This document shows, piece by piece, positions 22,487-33,278 of a stretch of DNA of 64,000 nucleotides. The position numbers and the translations under genes are program-made. The stretch's first letter is position 1. Each line of letters opens with the position of its first letter. The stretch is from Anthopleura xanthogrammica. Lineage: Eukaryota; Cnidaria; Anthozoa; Actiniaria; Actiniidae. The notes beneath the pieces are model-generated. The model had not been told where the DNA came from. It made no database searches and saw only the letters and a program-made list of their open reading frames with translations. Where the stretch lies: assembly GCA_964019055.1 (NCBI GenBank), contig OZ025220.1:1008334-1072333 (forward strand), given 5' to 3'.

Positions 22487-22525
22487 TAGCTACTTTTTCT
22501 GTTTACGAGTTCTGCAGCACCATTC
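22487..22525 (+). promoter_or_regulatory. Truncated copy of the array promoter
   Basis: The block reads TTTTTCTGTTTACGAGTTCT and CAGCACCAT as in genes B and D, then stops abruptly: the 5' leader and signal-peptide exon that should follow are gone. It is preceded by the usual spacer sequence (21941-22486). It marks where a gene once began, probably the gene whose 3' exons survive at 25629-26379. Confidence 0.6.
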
Positions 22526-25424
22526 TCAATCGAGAAAATAATTCATTATGCAGTAATGAAGATAGTTCTTTATACTATTGTACGTCGTTCATTATGTTGC
22601 CTGGGATTATGAGAGTTCTTTTGAATTCCTCTCGTGCGGAATTTAGTTGATTTCGAAATACTGTAGGGCTTATAAGAAGTGTTACGGAGTGCTCACTGGA
22701 GTGAAGCAGTTGTATTCTCTTAAGTGTAATTTCTGATCAACATATGCAGAGTATTTGGTGGCGTGGGAATAAAAATTTTGTTCAACACTAGTTTGCCAAC
22801 GAATTCACCAATAGTCGGTTTTCACTGATCACGTGACTAAATTGGAAATCTTCGTTTAGCTTAAATCTAAAGTAAAATATCAATTACTGTTAACAGTCTT
22901 GAAGAATATCTAGAAACTAACAATCATACAAAGTTTTATGCTTAAAGATTGTTTGGCGGCCGAATTATGAGCGAGCGAAAATGTTGTAATTTTAGTAAGA
23001 ATGTATGCGACGAACTTGAGATTTTGCATACGGATATTACTGTTCTTAGAGCTTTATAGAATGTCTAAACAAAATAACATGTCCAAAACCTTGTAAAGAG
23101 ATTAAAAGCCTACAATTTGGGCAATTTTGAAGAAAGCAGGACGTTTGGCTTACGAGTTATGAGCAAACAAATATGAGGCCGTATTTGGTAAAAATGTATG
23201 GGAGACACCATGCTGGTATACAAGAGCTGTGCACCAACATGGCCGACAGAATTCGGGTATCGTGAATTGAGTTAAAACTCAGTCCTGTGTTAGAAATTGT
23301 AGCTATTTTTGAATTAACTTCAAGGTTTAAACATGATTAAAGTAAAATTTTAGATTTCTTTTAAGTTATCAGCAAGTTTTGCTTCGATTTTAAATACGTG
23401 ACGTGGATTGCGTGACATAATTCAAGACGCTGTAGCTCGCCCGGTATAAATATTTTTGGTTCAAAACTTTCAGCCAAGACTTATATCACAGATGTCTACA
23501 ACATACTACAGAAATGCTTTTATAGGGAATATTTATGGTGGGTCAGGATTCCGATGACGTCACATGAAAACCGAGAATAGCTCAGCTGGTATAACGAGGG
23601 ACTTCAACTCCAAGGGTCGCAGGTTCGAGACTCGGTAACGTCGGGGAATAAAAGTTTAAAAAAAATGTAAATTAGGTAGTTAGATAGACAGAAAGATAGA
23701 GGAAAGCATAGTGGAAATACAGAGGGAGGTTGGTAACTAGGGGATAGTAAGGGGATAATTCTTTTGAGATTTCCCACCACTATGTAGATTTAACACATTT
23801 TCATCACTAGTGATTAAAATATTTCAAACACCGGCCAACCTATAATCGTGTTTCATTGGGGTTTCAAACCCATGCACGTGGTACGAATGGTACGCTCACA
23901 TTGGTTGATTAGCTCATGAATTATTAATGCGGCCTCGTGCTTTCAAATGTTTTCTCGTGTTTAGAAACCCTAATGAAACACTCGTACTCGTTGAAATATT
24001 ACTTCTTTCATTCCTTTTCTTCTATTATTGTATTTAATTGTAGGCATAGATTAGCTTTAGTGTATTTTTAAATATTAAAATATTTCCCTGTAAATATATA
24101 TAATTTATTGTGATTATCCTGAAGGACCCACCGTGGGTAATTATCTTATCTTATCTTATCTTCTAATCTTAACCTCCCCCCCCCCCCCCCCCCCCCCCCG
24201 CCCCGAAAAGCAATGTATTATTACCGCTCGTTGCCTTATCAGTATCAGCATATTTTTCACGAGAAACACAGCTTTTAAAACTAAAAATGGTGTTGAGATA
24301 ACCCATTCAAGTGCACTTTTTTTTCATTTATTTGTAACTTTTCTAAATAAGGCTTTATAGGTGTGGGCGTGTACGCTTTATTATCATCGCTCGTTCACTT
24401 TTCAGTATAATCTTTACTTGCCGAAAAAAAATCAATATTTTAGACTAAAATGATGTGTGAATTACCCTGTCCAAGAGCAGTTTTTCTCATTTATTTTGAC
24501 ATTTTCTGAATAAGCCTCAGATGTGTGCGTGTACGCTTTATTATTATCGTTTGTTGACTTATCGGTATAAGTATAAGAAAAACTCCACTTTTTAAACTTA
24601 ATAATATTGACATTACCAGTGCCATGGATTAGCGCCGGTAGCAGGCGAGCTAACTGAGCTGGACTTGTGGATTTAAATGAGGTGTAAATAATCTTTGATT
24701 GAAATCGCGTGCAGGAACTTTTTTTAATCCAAATATTCCGACCTATCAATCAGGTAGCTAGTTTTTAAAATATTTATGATCAAAACAGCAACTAAACATC
24801 ATCGTTAGGTTTCTTCTTTTCGTAAAATTACTCAAAAATTTCTTTTAATTTCATATTTTCTTTCTAAATTTTCATATCTCATTTTGAAGTTTACCTCGGG
24901 CAGAGGGGAGAGTGGAGTTTCTTGTTTCCCCCACCCCTCCCCCATAGAATTGTTTTGTTTATTATCATGCACATGTTTTATGAATTTCTTCGTGTGAATA
25001 GCTCAGTTTCATTGAGTGGATAGTTTTATATGTGTGAGCTTGAATAATATTTATCGTCTATTTTGTCTCTTTTAAATTTGTAGTCTTGTACGTAATAATA
25101 TTAATTTATAAACTGACTTGGAAAGAAAACGAAACAAGTGCGCTGACTATAAGAATATTGGTGAAAACTTCTGAAATTTTAAGCAAAGAAATGAATGACA
25201 AAAAAAAAATTTTCCATAAATATTTGAGAATTTTTAAATTTTAAACTAAAACTTAAAGCGAGAATTTTAAATTTTAAATTTGAATCGTAAAGTTTACTTG
25301 GAAAAGTGTAACAAACAAACTAACTTAAAGATGAATTATTTCGTGGCGCTGAAAAAAAGGACACATGAAGAAGCAATTGCTGCATACTGCAGGCTAAGCT
25401 TTACATTATCAGTTCAACAAGCGT
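22526..25424. other. Gene-poor stretch before orphan exons
   Basis: No CUB exon or other gene is recognisable. Visible items are a tRNA-like segment (23568-23640), a possible LINE/SINE tail with repeated TTATC (about 24140-24161), a poly-C run (about 24175-24199) and related AT-rich repeats at 24330-24620. The remaining sequence is unassigned. Confidence 0.5.
23568..23640 (+). repeat. tRNA-like segment, probable SINE head
   Basis: It contains an A-box-like TAGCTCAGCTGGT (23578-23590) and a B-box-like GGTTCGAGACT (23622-23632) at roughly the tRNA spacing. The acceptor stem does not close well and no CCA-type end is clear, so a working tRNA gene is unlikely. A tRNA-derived SINE is the best reading. 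Confidence 0.45.
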
Positions 25425-25551
25425 CAGGGACCGCGGAGCGTAATTTTGATTGGGGGGGGGGGGAGGAGCTAACGACCTCCAAATACTGGAAAACCTAGGG
25501 GGTTTGGGGGCATGCTCCCATTATTGGGAGGGCTCCGCTCCGCGGTCCCTG
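25425..25551. mobile_element. hAT-like MITE (CAGGGACC ends)
   Basis: Perfect 16-bp inverted ends CAGGGACCGCGGAGCG (25425-25440 and complement 25536-25551). AGCGT flanks both sides, a possible 5-bp target duplication. A G run of about 12 lies inside. It sits just upstream of the orphan Cys exon. Confidence 0.7.
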
Positions 25552-25628
25552 AGCGTGTTTCGCATACTGCAGGCTCTCAAGGCATCATTATTTGTAGTTC
25601 AACACAAATGTTCCATTACTTGTTGTAG

Positions 25629-26379
25629 CACTTGAATGTACTGGAGAAACACCATATTCCTGCTTAAAAGAAGGTATTCCTGCATGTTGCAAGGTTCCAG
25701 AAGATGAAAGATCCGAAAACTTTTCCATTGAATCCTCTGCGACAAAGACTACAACCAAAATGTGGTATGTCCTAAATTACGGTTGGTGTTGTTATTACTG
25801 CTGTTGTTGTTGCTGTTGTTGTTGTTGTTTTTACCATTCTCGCTATTGTTGTTGTTTTTGCTGCTTTTGCTGTTGTTGTCGCTCTTCACCTGCTGCTATG
25901 TTATTGTCGGTGGTAATGACAATGGCGGTGTTGCATGTTGTTGCTGATACTAATGTTTTTAAAATTGCTTCCGCTTTTGTCACTGTTCAGCTGTTGCTGC
26001 TGTTGGTGGTGGTGAACGGTGGTGGTGTCGCTGTTGCTGTTGCTGTTTCTTATACTGCTTTTATTGCTGATGCACTTGTGGCTGTTCAGCTGTTGCTGCT
26101 TAGGGGTGGTGGTGAACGGTGGTGGTGTTGCTGTTTCTTATACTGCTTTTATTGCTGATGCAGTTGTGGCTGTTCAGCTGCTGCTGCTTGGAGGTGGTAG
26201 TGGTAGTGATGGTGGTGATGGTAAAAGTGGTGATGGTCGTGGTGGTGGTGGTATGCTGCTGATGTTGTCCCTCTTACTTTCACAGTTACATTTTTTTAAA
26301 TTTGCTTTGTTTCTTTTTTATTTCACTTAGGTTTATCGTCATAACCATCATATTAGGGTTGGCAACGACGCTAGTTTAG
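25629..26379 (+). pseudogene. Gene X: orphan 3' exons of a CUB-array gene
   Basis: Exon 25629-25764 (phase 1 in, phase 2 out) reads ALECTGETPYSC...IPACCK and then a Ser/Thr-rich stretch ending KMW. It is a diverged counterpart of the half-Cys exons of genes A-C, 30 nt longer than in gene B. Exon 26331-26379 gives FIVITIILGLATTLV-stop, again a short hydrophobic GPI-type tail. Splice signals are intact (GTATGT; TTTCACTTAG). No signal or CUB exons lie between the truncated promoter at 22487 and here, so this is either the remnant of a deleted paralog or an alternative 3' end for gene B transcripts. Both frames are open, so I cannot exclude the second option. Confidence 0.6.
25790..26275 (+). repeat. 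GTT/GCT-rich cryptic simple sequence
   Basis: The intron between the two gene X exons is dominated by irregular TGTTGC/TGGTGG triplets, with an internal duplication around GTTCAGCTGTTGCTGC (25986, 26085, 26174). Leu- or Cys-rich open frames across it are compositional and not genes. Confidence 0.75.
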
Positions 26380-26502
26380 CTCCCTCACCTCAAACACAGA
26401 AAAACAGACAGAAACACAGAAAGAAACAAAATAACAAAGTAGCAAGCAAAGAAAGAATAATCGCTTGAAAGTAAAGATGTTTATTAGCAATCGATGTCAG
26501 GC

Positions 26503-26680
26503 TGATACTCGATATTGACCAGAGTTCGTACTGAATACCAACGAATGGGAATGCTTTATTATTAATCGTCCAATAAGCTCCAATAGCTTTCACTTTCCTG
26601 TTTACAATTGCCTCATTATCTGAGAAAGGACTGTTTGTAGCAGAAGATGGACGTCTTTCCACTTGATTGGAAAAAAATAG
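26503..26680 (+). promoter_or_regulatory. Degenerate copy of the array promoter
   Basis: Recognisable pieces include ATACCAACGAATGGGAAT, GTCCAATAAGCTCCAATAGC, TTTCCTGTTTACAATTG and GAGAAAGGACTGTTTGTAGC, in the same order as in gene B but heavily mutated. It is cut off by the MITE at 26681. No signal-peptide exon follows. Confidence 0.5.
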
Positions 26681-27116
26681 TACCTTATTATAGGAAATTA
26701 GCGCGACTTAAATTAACGCGAACTGAGGGCAAAAATACTTCCAAATGAAGAAAATTAACGCGAAAAAGAAACCAAAATTCCTATTTAAGTGAAATTAACG
26801 CGATGGACACAAAGATAACTCACCTGAAAGTGAAAATGAAGAGCTTGTAGGATGAAAAACGAAAATATAATTTGCGACAAAAATTGAAATGTTGTTGTTA
26901 TTAAGTGACAAGCTGTAACGTTCAGTTTTAAAATAAATAATTTTTCAAAAGTAGATTAAAGATAAAATTACTAGAAATTGATATCGTGAAAATTAACGTT
27001 CCACTTTATTAATGATATGGAAATTAACATTAAAAGAAATGAACACGACTTAAATTAACGCGATTTTTTGATATTCGCGTTATTTTCATGGAGCGTTAAT
27101 TTCCTATAATACGGTA
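26681..27116. mobile_element. MITE with TACC...GGTA ends
   Basis: Inverted ends of about 20 bp (TACCTTATTATAGGAAATTA and, at the right, the complement with one change). Inside, AAATTAACGCGA-type motifs recur in both orientations. About 435 bp, non-coding, inserted at the edge of the degenerate promoter. Confidence 0.65.
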
Positions 27117-27240
27117 ATCGACACGCGTGAAAAACGTCTGCGCATGCTCTAAGTCTGTATGCAAATTAGTCAAAAGCGTCTCCGTGCTGTTGTAAAAATA
27201 TTCAAATTTGACTTTCACACTTGCCTGAAGAATAGACTTT

Positions 27241-27460
27241 ACAAAATGCCAAAACTTAAAGTCAGTTCTTGAAACTTAAGGCTCATTCTTTCATATCGCC
27301 TTTATTAATACAGTATCTTGGTCTCACAAAAGTATACCCACGAATTTTTTTGTATACTCGGAGATAACAAGCCTTTATTTTCTCACTAAAACTCTTGGAA
27401 ATTCTTGGAAAGCGTGCGGAAAGGCACGCATGCGCAAACGTTTTTCTCTAGTGTCAAGGT
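27241..27460. repeat. Dispersed repeat shared with 33279-33495
   Basis: It starts ACAAAATGCCAAAACTTAAA and ends near GCACGCATGCGCAAACG. A close copy follows the second exon-1 duplication at 33279-33495, and a diverged inverted copy is at about 59032-59340 in gene D. Probably a MITE; boundaries are uncertain. Sequence 27461-27750 shows nothing identifiable. Confidence 0.5.
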
Positions 27461-27749
27461 AATATATTTAATGTGCAACGATGTTTCACAACTGCGTGAA
27501 TAGTTAGTTATGGGAAGAATGCGTGTCCGCAGTAGAGGGAGCACAAGGCTACCTAATTTGCACTGAACTATAAGGGAGGGAGGGTGGGAAAAACGCCAAG
27601 TAAAGTTATATCAGGGCATTCCTTGTCCAATCATCTAAAATAAGCCAACTAACGTTACCTCCCTGATATGGTACACTTTCTCGTACGACCGTTCGCTTCA
27701 CCGATTATGCAACTATGCAGGTGGCTACTAAAAATAAATCCACGTTATA

Positions 27750-27751
27750 AT

Positions 27752-27797
<46 letters not shown>

Positions 27798-27800
27798 GTA

Positions 27801-27845
<45 letters not shown>

Positions 27846-27846
27846 G
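27750..27846. repeat. (AAT)n microsatellite
   Basis: About 95 bp of AAT with a few AGT variants. The Asn-rich open frame across it is not a gene. Downstream to 28510 is AT-rich spacer with short C-rich runs at 27970 and 28050 and a duplicated AATAATAATGACTCAAA segment. Confidence 0.9.
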
Positions 27847-28622
27847 TAATGGTTTAATGGTTATTCCACTGGGTGACTCTTACATGACCATAACTACTCT
27901 AATAATGTGAACTAATTATAATAGAAATTATACACATATATATATAAAAAGACAAACTTATGAAATAGCCACCCCCCCTCCCCCCCAAAGAAAAAAATAA
28001 ATATTAATAATAGCTGAATAACTCTTAAATAGTTCTAGAAATAGCATACCCTCCCTCTCCCCTCCCTCCGAAATAATAATAATAATGACTCAAAAAGTCC
28101 TATGAGTAACATATTTCCCTCCCCAAGAAAAATGAAATAATAATAATAATGACTCAAATATTCCTATGAGTAACATAGTAATGTTGATATAACATATAGG
28201 ATATGCTCGTTAAGCATGTAACGTGAGAGTTGAATAGCTATCAAGAATTGAAGCAATAAGCCACATTCGTTTATACTTGACATAGTTCCAGTTTTCGTTA
28301 TTCATGAGTATTCATTTGTGATATAAACGTGTACAGAGGTAATTTAAACCCCGGAGAGGGATTTGACATTATGCGTAACAAAACCCACTCACTAAACTCC
28401 TAGTCTCACAAAATATGACATGATTGCTCTCAAACTTCATCTTAACAATATGCTCAGTTTCAACGTCAAACTTCTAAATGCAAATGTCTAATGGTTTGCG
28501 GTTTTAGGTCATTAGCTCGGGTTTGTAATACCAACCAATAGGAATCATTTATCATGAATCGCCTAATAGAGCTTTTAAATGTGACGTCAATCGAATGGAA
28601 AAACGGCTACCGGGTCCAAAAT

Positions 28623-30504
28623 GAAAAGCAGTTTTATGAAGATCTTTCTTACTTTTTCTTCATGACAAATTGTTTTGTTCTAATTATTTTAGGTGGAGCT
28701 TAAATCATCGCGAACAATTTTCGCTTTTATTTTATTTTTTTATTCATTTTTTTGTGACCATTTATACGCTTTATATAGCTTTACACGCGCCAATGGCTAC
28801 TATTTTCCTGTTACGAGTTCTTCAGTACCAGAAAGGACTGTTTCCAGCAGAATTTGGTCGTCTTTTCGACTCCTAAAGAATCAAAATTCTAAAAACGTAA
28901 TCGAGAATATATCTACAAATTATGAAAGGCAAAGTCTTTTCAGTTCCTTTCCTTCTATGCGGTAAGTTGCAGTTTGATTCATTTTAATTTTTACTTATGT
29001 TTTTTTATGTGAGACAAATAACTTACACACGTAAGTACCTTACGAATACCTTACAAAGTCTCGTTTTACATCAGTAATAAGACTTGATAGCTTTATTTCT
29101 TTTACATCTAATAATTTAGAGTTAAAAACTAAAAGCAATTTTGTTTTGGTAAGTGTAAGGTCATACGAGAGGTTCTGCGTGTACCACAAACGGTATAATT
29201 CAATTTATAACCACAACAAAAGACTCCAAGTTATACAATAGAACGAAGTTAACAAAGAATACAAAAGGTTCTTATCGAAATATGTACACTGTGTCCTTTA
29301 CTGTGTGTTATACAGGAGGAAGGAACCGGTAATACAATGATAAAATAACACCCTACTATATTTTTAAAACTGTGGAAACTTTGTATTTTTGGCGAACAGA
29401 ATGTTTAATTTAGCAATAAACTTACGCTCTCAAAATTATCCAAATGCGGAAAATGTTCTTCGATGCAAAATGAACGTAACTCTAACCAAAGATTGATTTT
29501 AATCTAATAAGAAATACACTTACTAAAGCTATTAAGCAAATAGTTTAGTCATAGAAAAGTGTTTGTCTTCAACATGTATTTTAATAAGATAAGTAAGGAT
29601 TTCTTTTTCTTTTTCTTTTTCTTTTTTTTATATATTTATCTTTATGGATCTTTCAAAATATAGAGCTAAATTAACGTTCTTTCTAAAAAGTCTTGTAATT
29701 TATTAAGTCAAAGTCAAGGGAATATTACCATACATTTTAACTAATCGTTTGGAATAGAACTTTCTTTAACTTCTTTTCTAATAAAATAAAGCATTGCTTT
29801 TGTTTTTGTTTTGCAAAAATTAATATATCTTACATATAATTCTAAATACTTAGCTTATTCAATTAATCTTGTTGCTGAAAAAAGCCTAAAGCCTAAAGGC
29901 TGAGAGCTACCAGAATCATGACATTTATTTCACCGTGGCATTATTACAATAAGGAGCTCACTGTGTGCTTGCAAATTCTACGACTTGGACATTTATTCCT
30001 TAATTCTTAATTCTACAGGGAAGTTTGTCGGTAATTGAACAAAAAATAAATGAAGAGCTTCAATAGGCATTTTTCCAGAGACAACGTTAATTACTTATTA
30101 ATGTGACATCTGCATAAATAAATTAAAAAGCGATAAGTTTGAATTTTAATCACAAACCTAACTTTTAAATTAATCTTTTATTTCAAAAGAAATGAATTCA
30201 AGTCACTAAATTATAATACTTTTAGACCCAGACGCTTTTTGAGAATATTTTTATAAAGAAATCTTTCAACCATATCCGAGTCGCTTAAGGCAATGGGCTC
30301 GCGCACTCGTGCACATCTTTCTACGCATTATTATTCGAAGAATTAGATGTGTTACAACACTGTAAATAAACGAAGAATGAGATTTTACTGTAAGAGTTAA
30401 AAAATAGTAAATTTGGAGAACTATTAAAGAAAACCCGAGACATAATAAATAAACATAATCACGATAATAAGTTAAGTTTATAAGTTACTTACGTAAGCTT
30501 AATA
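28623..30504 (+). repeat. First copy of 1.88-kb direct duplication
   Basis: This segment is repeated at 31397-33278 (constant offset 2774). I noticed a single difference by eye (GTGTGC at about 29962 against GTATGC in the second copy). It carries the promoter leader, the signal-peptide exon and the start of intron 1 of gene C, plus a TTTTTC run near 29605. Its right edge falls inside the TTAA-flanked element at 30285, so that element was in place before the duplication. Confidence 0.95.
28922..28961 (+). CDS. Distal copy of gene C signal-peptide exon
   Basis: ATG plus 12 codons (MKGKVFSVPFLLC) and one base, then GTAAGT. It is identical to the proximal exon at 31696-31735 and preceded by the same leader (GAAAGGACTGTTTCCAGCAG). 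Either copy joins the CUB1 exon at 33808 in frame, giving the same protein. It could act as an alternative first exon. Confidence 0.7.
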
Positions 30505-31282
30505 AGTATTTTGGGACGTATTTTTAGAACTGGAAGTCTTATCCTTTCTATTCCATCTTCAAAACAATACTTCGTGGACCACCGTGATTTGCAAAAGGAG
30601 CCTGCAGCGTTTTAATTTTAGAATACGGCGTTTCCCATACAAAAATGTAGCTAAAACATTCGTACATGGCAGTCGCATGGCAGTCATTTTGTGTATGTTC
30701 GATGACTCGAGGCATGCGCGACAAAACCCATGGATTGGGCTACCTGTGTGCTTTCCGTTTGTCGCTCTTCATTTTGCGTTGCTTTACGACTTATACCTTG
30801 TAAATGAATACGGTGACCTATACAATTTTTTCCTGAATTCGATGTCTTTTAACTAAAGCTAGTACATATCGAAAAAAATAAAAAATCTATCGGTTTGTTT
30901 TCGAGAAAATCGTGAAACATCATCTAAAAAAGACTTGACATTCGCACGTAATTTCGACTGTTTTTCAAGTTGGAAATGTCAAAACTTAGCATTTTTCCTG
31001 AACTTTGTGACATTAAACTGTTTTTCAAGGAAGTTTATTTACTTTAGTACCTCTGAAAGCCTCTGTTTTTCATATTGCAACCACCAGAATTAAACTAGAC
31101 GTAATACTTGAGAAGCGTTGTTTTCGTTCTAGACTCGCTGGGGAGTGCCGTGTTCAAGCTAACATCTTTGTCGATGACTCCCGATTTTTGTTGTTGTTCT
31201 GTTTTGTCCATCTCAAAAACTATCTATATGCAAAATTATAGGAAAATCTATCGGTTAAATTTGCGCGAGCCCATTCCCTTAA
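30285..31282. mobile_element. TTAA-flanked element with 16-bp TIRs
   Basis: TTAA (30285-30288) is followed by GGCAATGGGCTCGCGC; at the other end GCGCGAGCCCATTCCC precedes TTAA (31279-31282). The ~990-bp interior has no convincing gene. TTAA target duplication fits a piggyBac-type non-autonomous element, although the GG-first ends are not typical of piggyBac. A left-hand fragment is present in the second duplicate (33059-33278). Confidence 0.55.
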
Positions 31283-31396
31283 GTGGCTTTATTGCTATTA
31301 ACAAAATGATATTCACTTTACGCTCTTCAAACATGTCACTAGACGTTATTTGTAATTCATAAAACCTCTGCTGTGCTTGGTTAAACACTCATTCGC

Positions 31397-33278
31397 GAAA
31401 AGCAGTTTTATGAAGATCTTTCTTACTTTTTCTTCATGACAAATTGTTTTGTTCTAATTATTTTAGGTGGAGCTTAAATCATCGCGAACAATTTTCGCTT
31501 TTATTTTATTTTTTTATTCATTTTTTTGTGACCATTTATACGCTTTATATAGCTTTACACGCGCCAATGGCTACTATTTTCCTGTTACGAGTTCTTCAGT
31601 ACCAGAAAGGACTGTTTCCAGCAGAATTTGGTCGTCTTTTCGACTCCTAAAGAATCAAAATTCTAAAAACGTAATCGAGAATATATCTACAAATTATGAA
31701 AGGCAAAGTCTTTTCAGTTCCTTTCCTTCTATGCGGTAAGTTGCAGTTTGATTCATTTTAATTTTTACTTATGTTTTTTTATGTGAGACAAATAACTTAC
31801 ACACGTAAGTACCTTACGAATACCTTACAAAGTCTCGTTTTACATCAGTAATAAGACTTGATAGCTTTATTTCTTTTACATCTAATAATTTAGAGTTAAA
31901 AACTAAAAGCAATTTTGTTTTGGTAAGTGTAAGGTCATACGAGAGGTTCTGCGTGTACCACAAACGGTATAATTCAATTTATAACCACAACAAAAGACTC
32001 CAAGTTATACAATAGAACGAAGTTAACAAAGAATACAAAAGGTTCTTATCGAAATATGTACACTGTGTCCTTTACTGTGTGTTATACAGGAGGAAGGAAC
32101 CGGTAATACAATGATAAAATAACACCCTACTATATTTTTAAAACTGTGGAAACTTTGTATTTTTGGCGAACAGAATGTTTAATTTAGCAATAAACTTACG
32201 CTCTCAAAATTATCCAAATGCGGAAAATGTTCTTCGATGCAAAATGAACGTAACTCTAACCAAAGATTGATTTTAATCTAATAAGAAATACACTTACTAA
32301 AGCTATTAAGCAAATAGTTTAGTCATAGAAAAGTGTTTGTCTTCAACATGTATTTTAATAAGATAAGTAAGGATTTCTTTTTCTTTTTCTTTTTCTTTTT
32401 TTTATATATTTATCTTTATGGATCTTTCAAAATATAGAGCTAAATTAACGTTCTTTCTAAAAAGTCTTGTAATTTATTAAGTCAAAGTCAAGGGAATATT
32501 ACCATACATTTTAACTAATCGTTTGGAATAGAACTTTCTTTAACTTCTTTTCTAATAAAATAAAGCATTGCTTTTGTTTTTGTTTTGCAAAAATTAATAT
32601 ATCTTACATATAATTCTAAATACTTAGCTTATTCAATTAATCTTGTTGCTGAAAAAAGCCTAAAGCCTAAAGGCTGAGAGCTACCAGAATCATGACATTT
32701 ATTTCACCGTGGCATTATTACAATAAGGAGCTCACTGTATGCTTGCAAATTCTACGACTTGGACATTTATTCCTTAATTCTTAATTCTACAGGGAAGTTT
32801 GTCGGTAATTGAACAAAAAATAAATGAAGAGCTTCAATAGGCATTTTTCCAGAGACAACGTTAATTACTTATTAATGTGACATCTGCATAAATAAATTAA
32901 AAAGCGATAAGTTTGAATTTTAATCACAAACCTAACTTTTAAATTAATCTTTTATTTCAAAAGAAATGAATTCAAGTCACTAAATTATAATACTTTTAGA
33001 CCCAGACGCTTTTTGAGAATATTTTTATAAAGAAATCTTTCAACCATATCCGAGTCGCTTAAGGCAATGGGCTCGCGCACTCGTGCACATCTTTCTACGC
33101 ATTATTATTCGAAGAATTAGATGTGTTACAACACTGTAAATAAACGAAGAATGAGATTTTACTGTAAGAGTTAAAAAATAGTAAATTTGGAGAACTATTA
33201 AAGAAAACCCGAGACATAATAAATAAACATAATCACGATAATAAGTTAAGTTTATAAGTTACTTACGTAAGCTTAATA
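31397..33278 (+). repeat. Second copy of 1.88-kb direct duplication
   Basis: Nearly identical to 28623-30504. It includes the exon-1 copy (31696-31735) closest to the rest of gene C. It is followed directly by the dispersed repeat 33279-33495. Confidence 0.95.
31562..31695 (+). promoter_or_regulatory. Promoter/5' leader of gene C (proximal)
   Basis: It contains GCCAATGGCTAC, TTTTCCTGTTACGAGTTCTT, CAGTACCAGAAAGGACTG and TTTCCAGCAG, aligned with the gene B and D leaders and ending at the ATG 31696. The distal copy is 28788-28921; a CCAAT-bearing upstream part (ACCAACCAATAGG) occurs at about 28537, before the distal copy only. Confidence 0.55.

Noticed and set aside
23568..23640. Functional tRNA gene
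   Set aside because: A- and B-box-like motifs are present, but the acceptor stem and anticodon arm do not fold convincingly.
25760..26330. Leu/Cys/Val-rich open frames near the gene X exons
   Set aside because: They are products of GTT/GCT-rich simple sequence in an intron.
28670..28965. Duplicated open frames of 68 and 90 codons at 28670-28965 and 31444-31739 as proteins
   Set aside because: They read through the leader in frames other than the signal exon and lack homology to other array members. The duplicated 40-nt signal exon explains the conservation.
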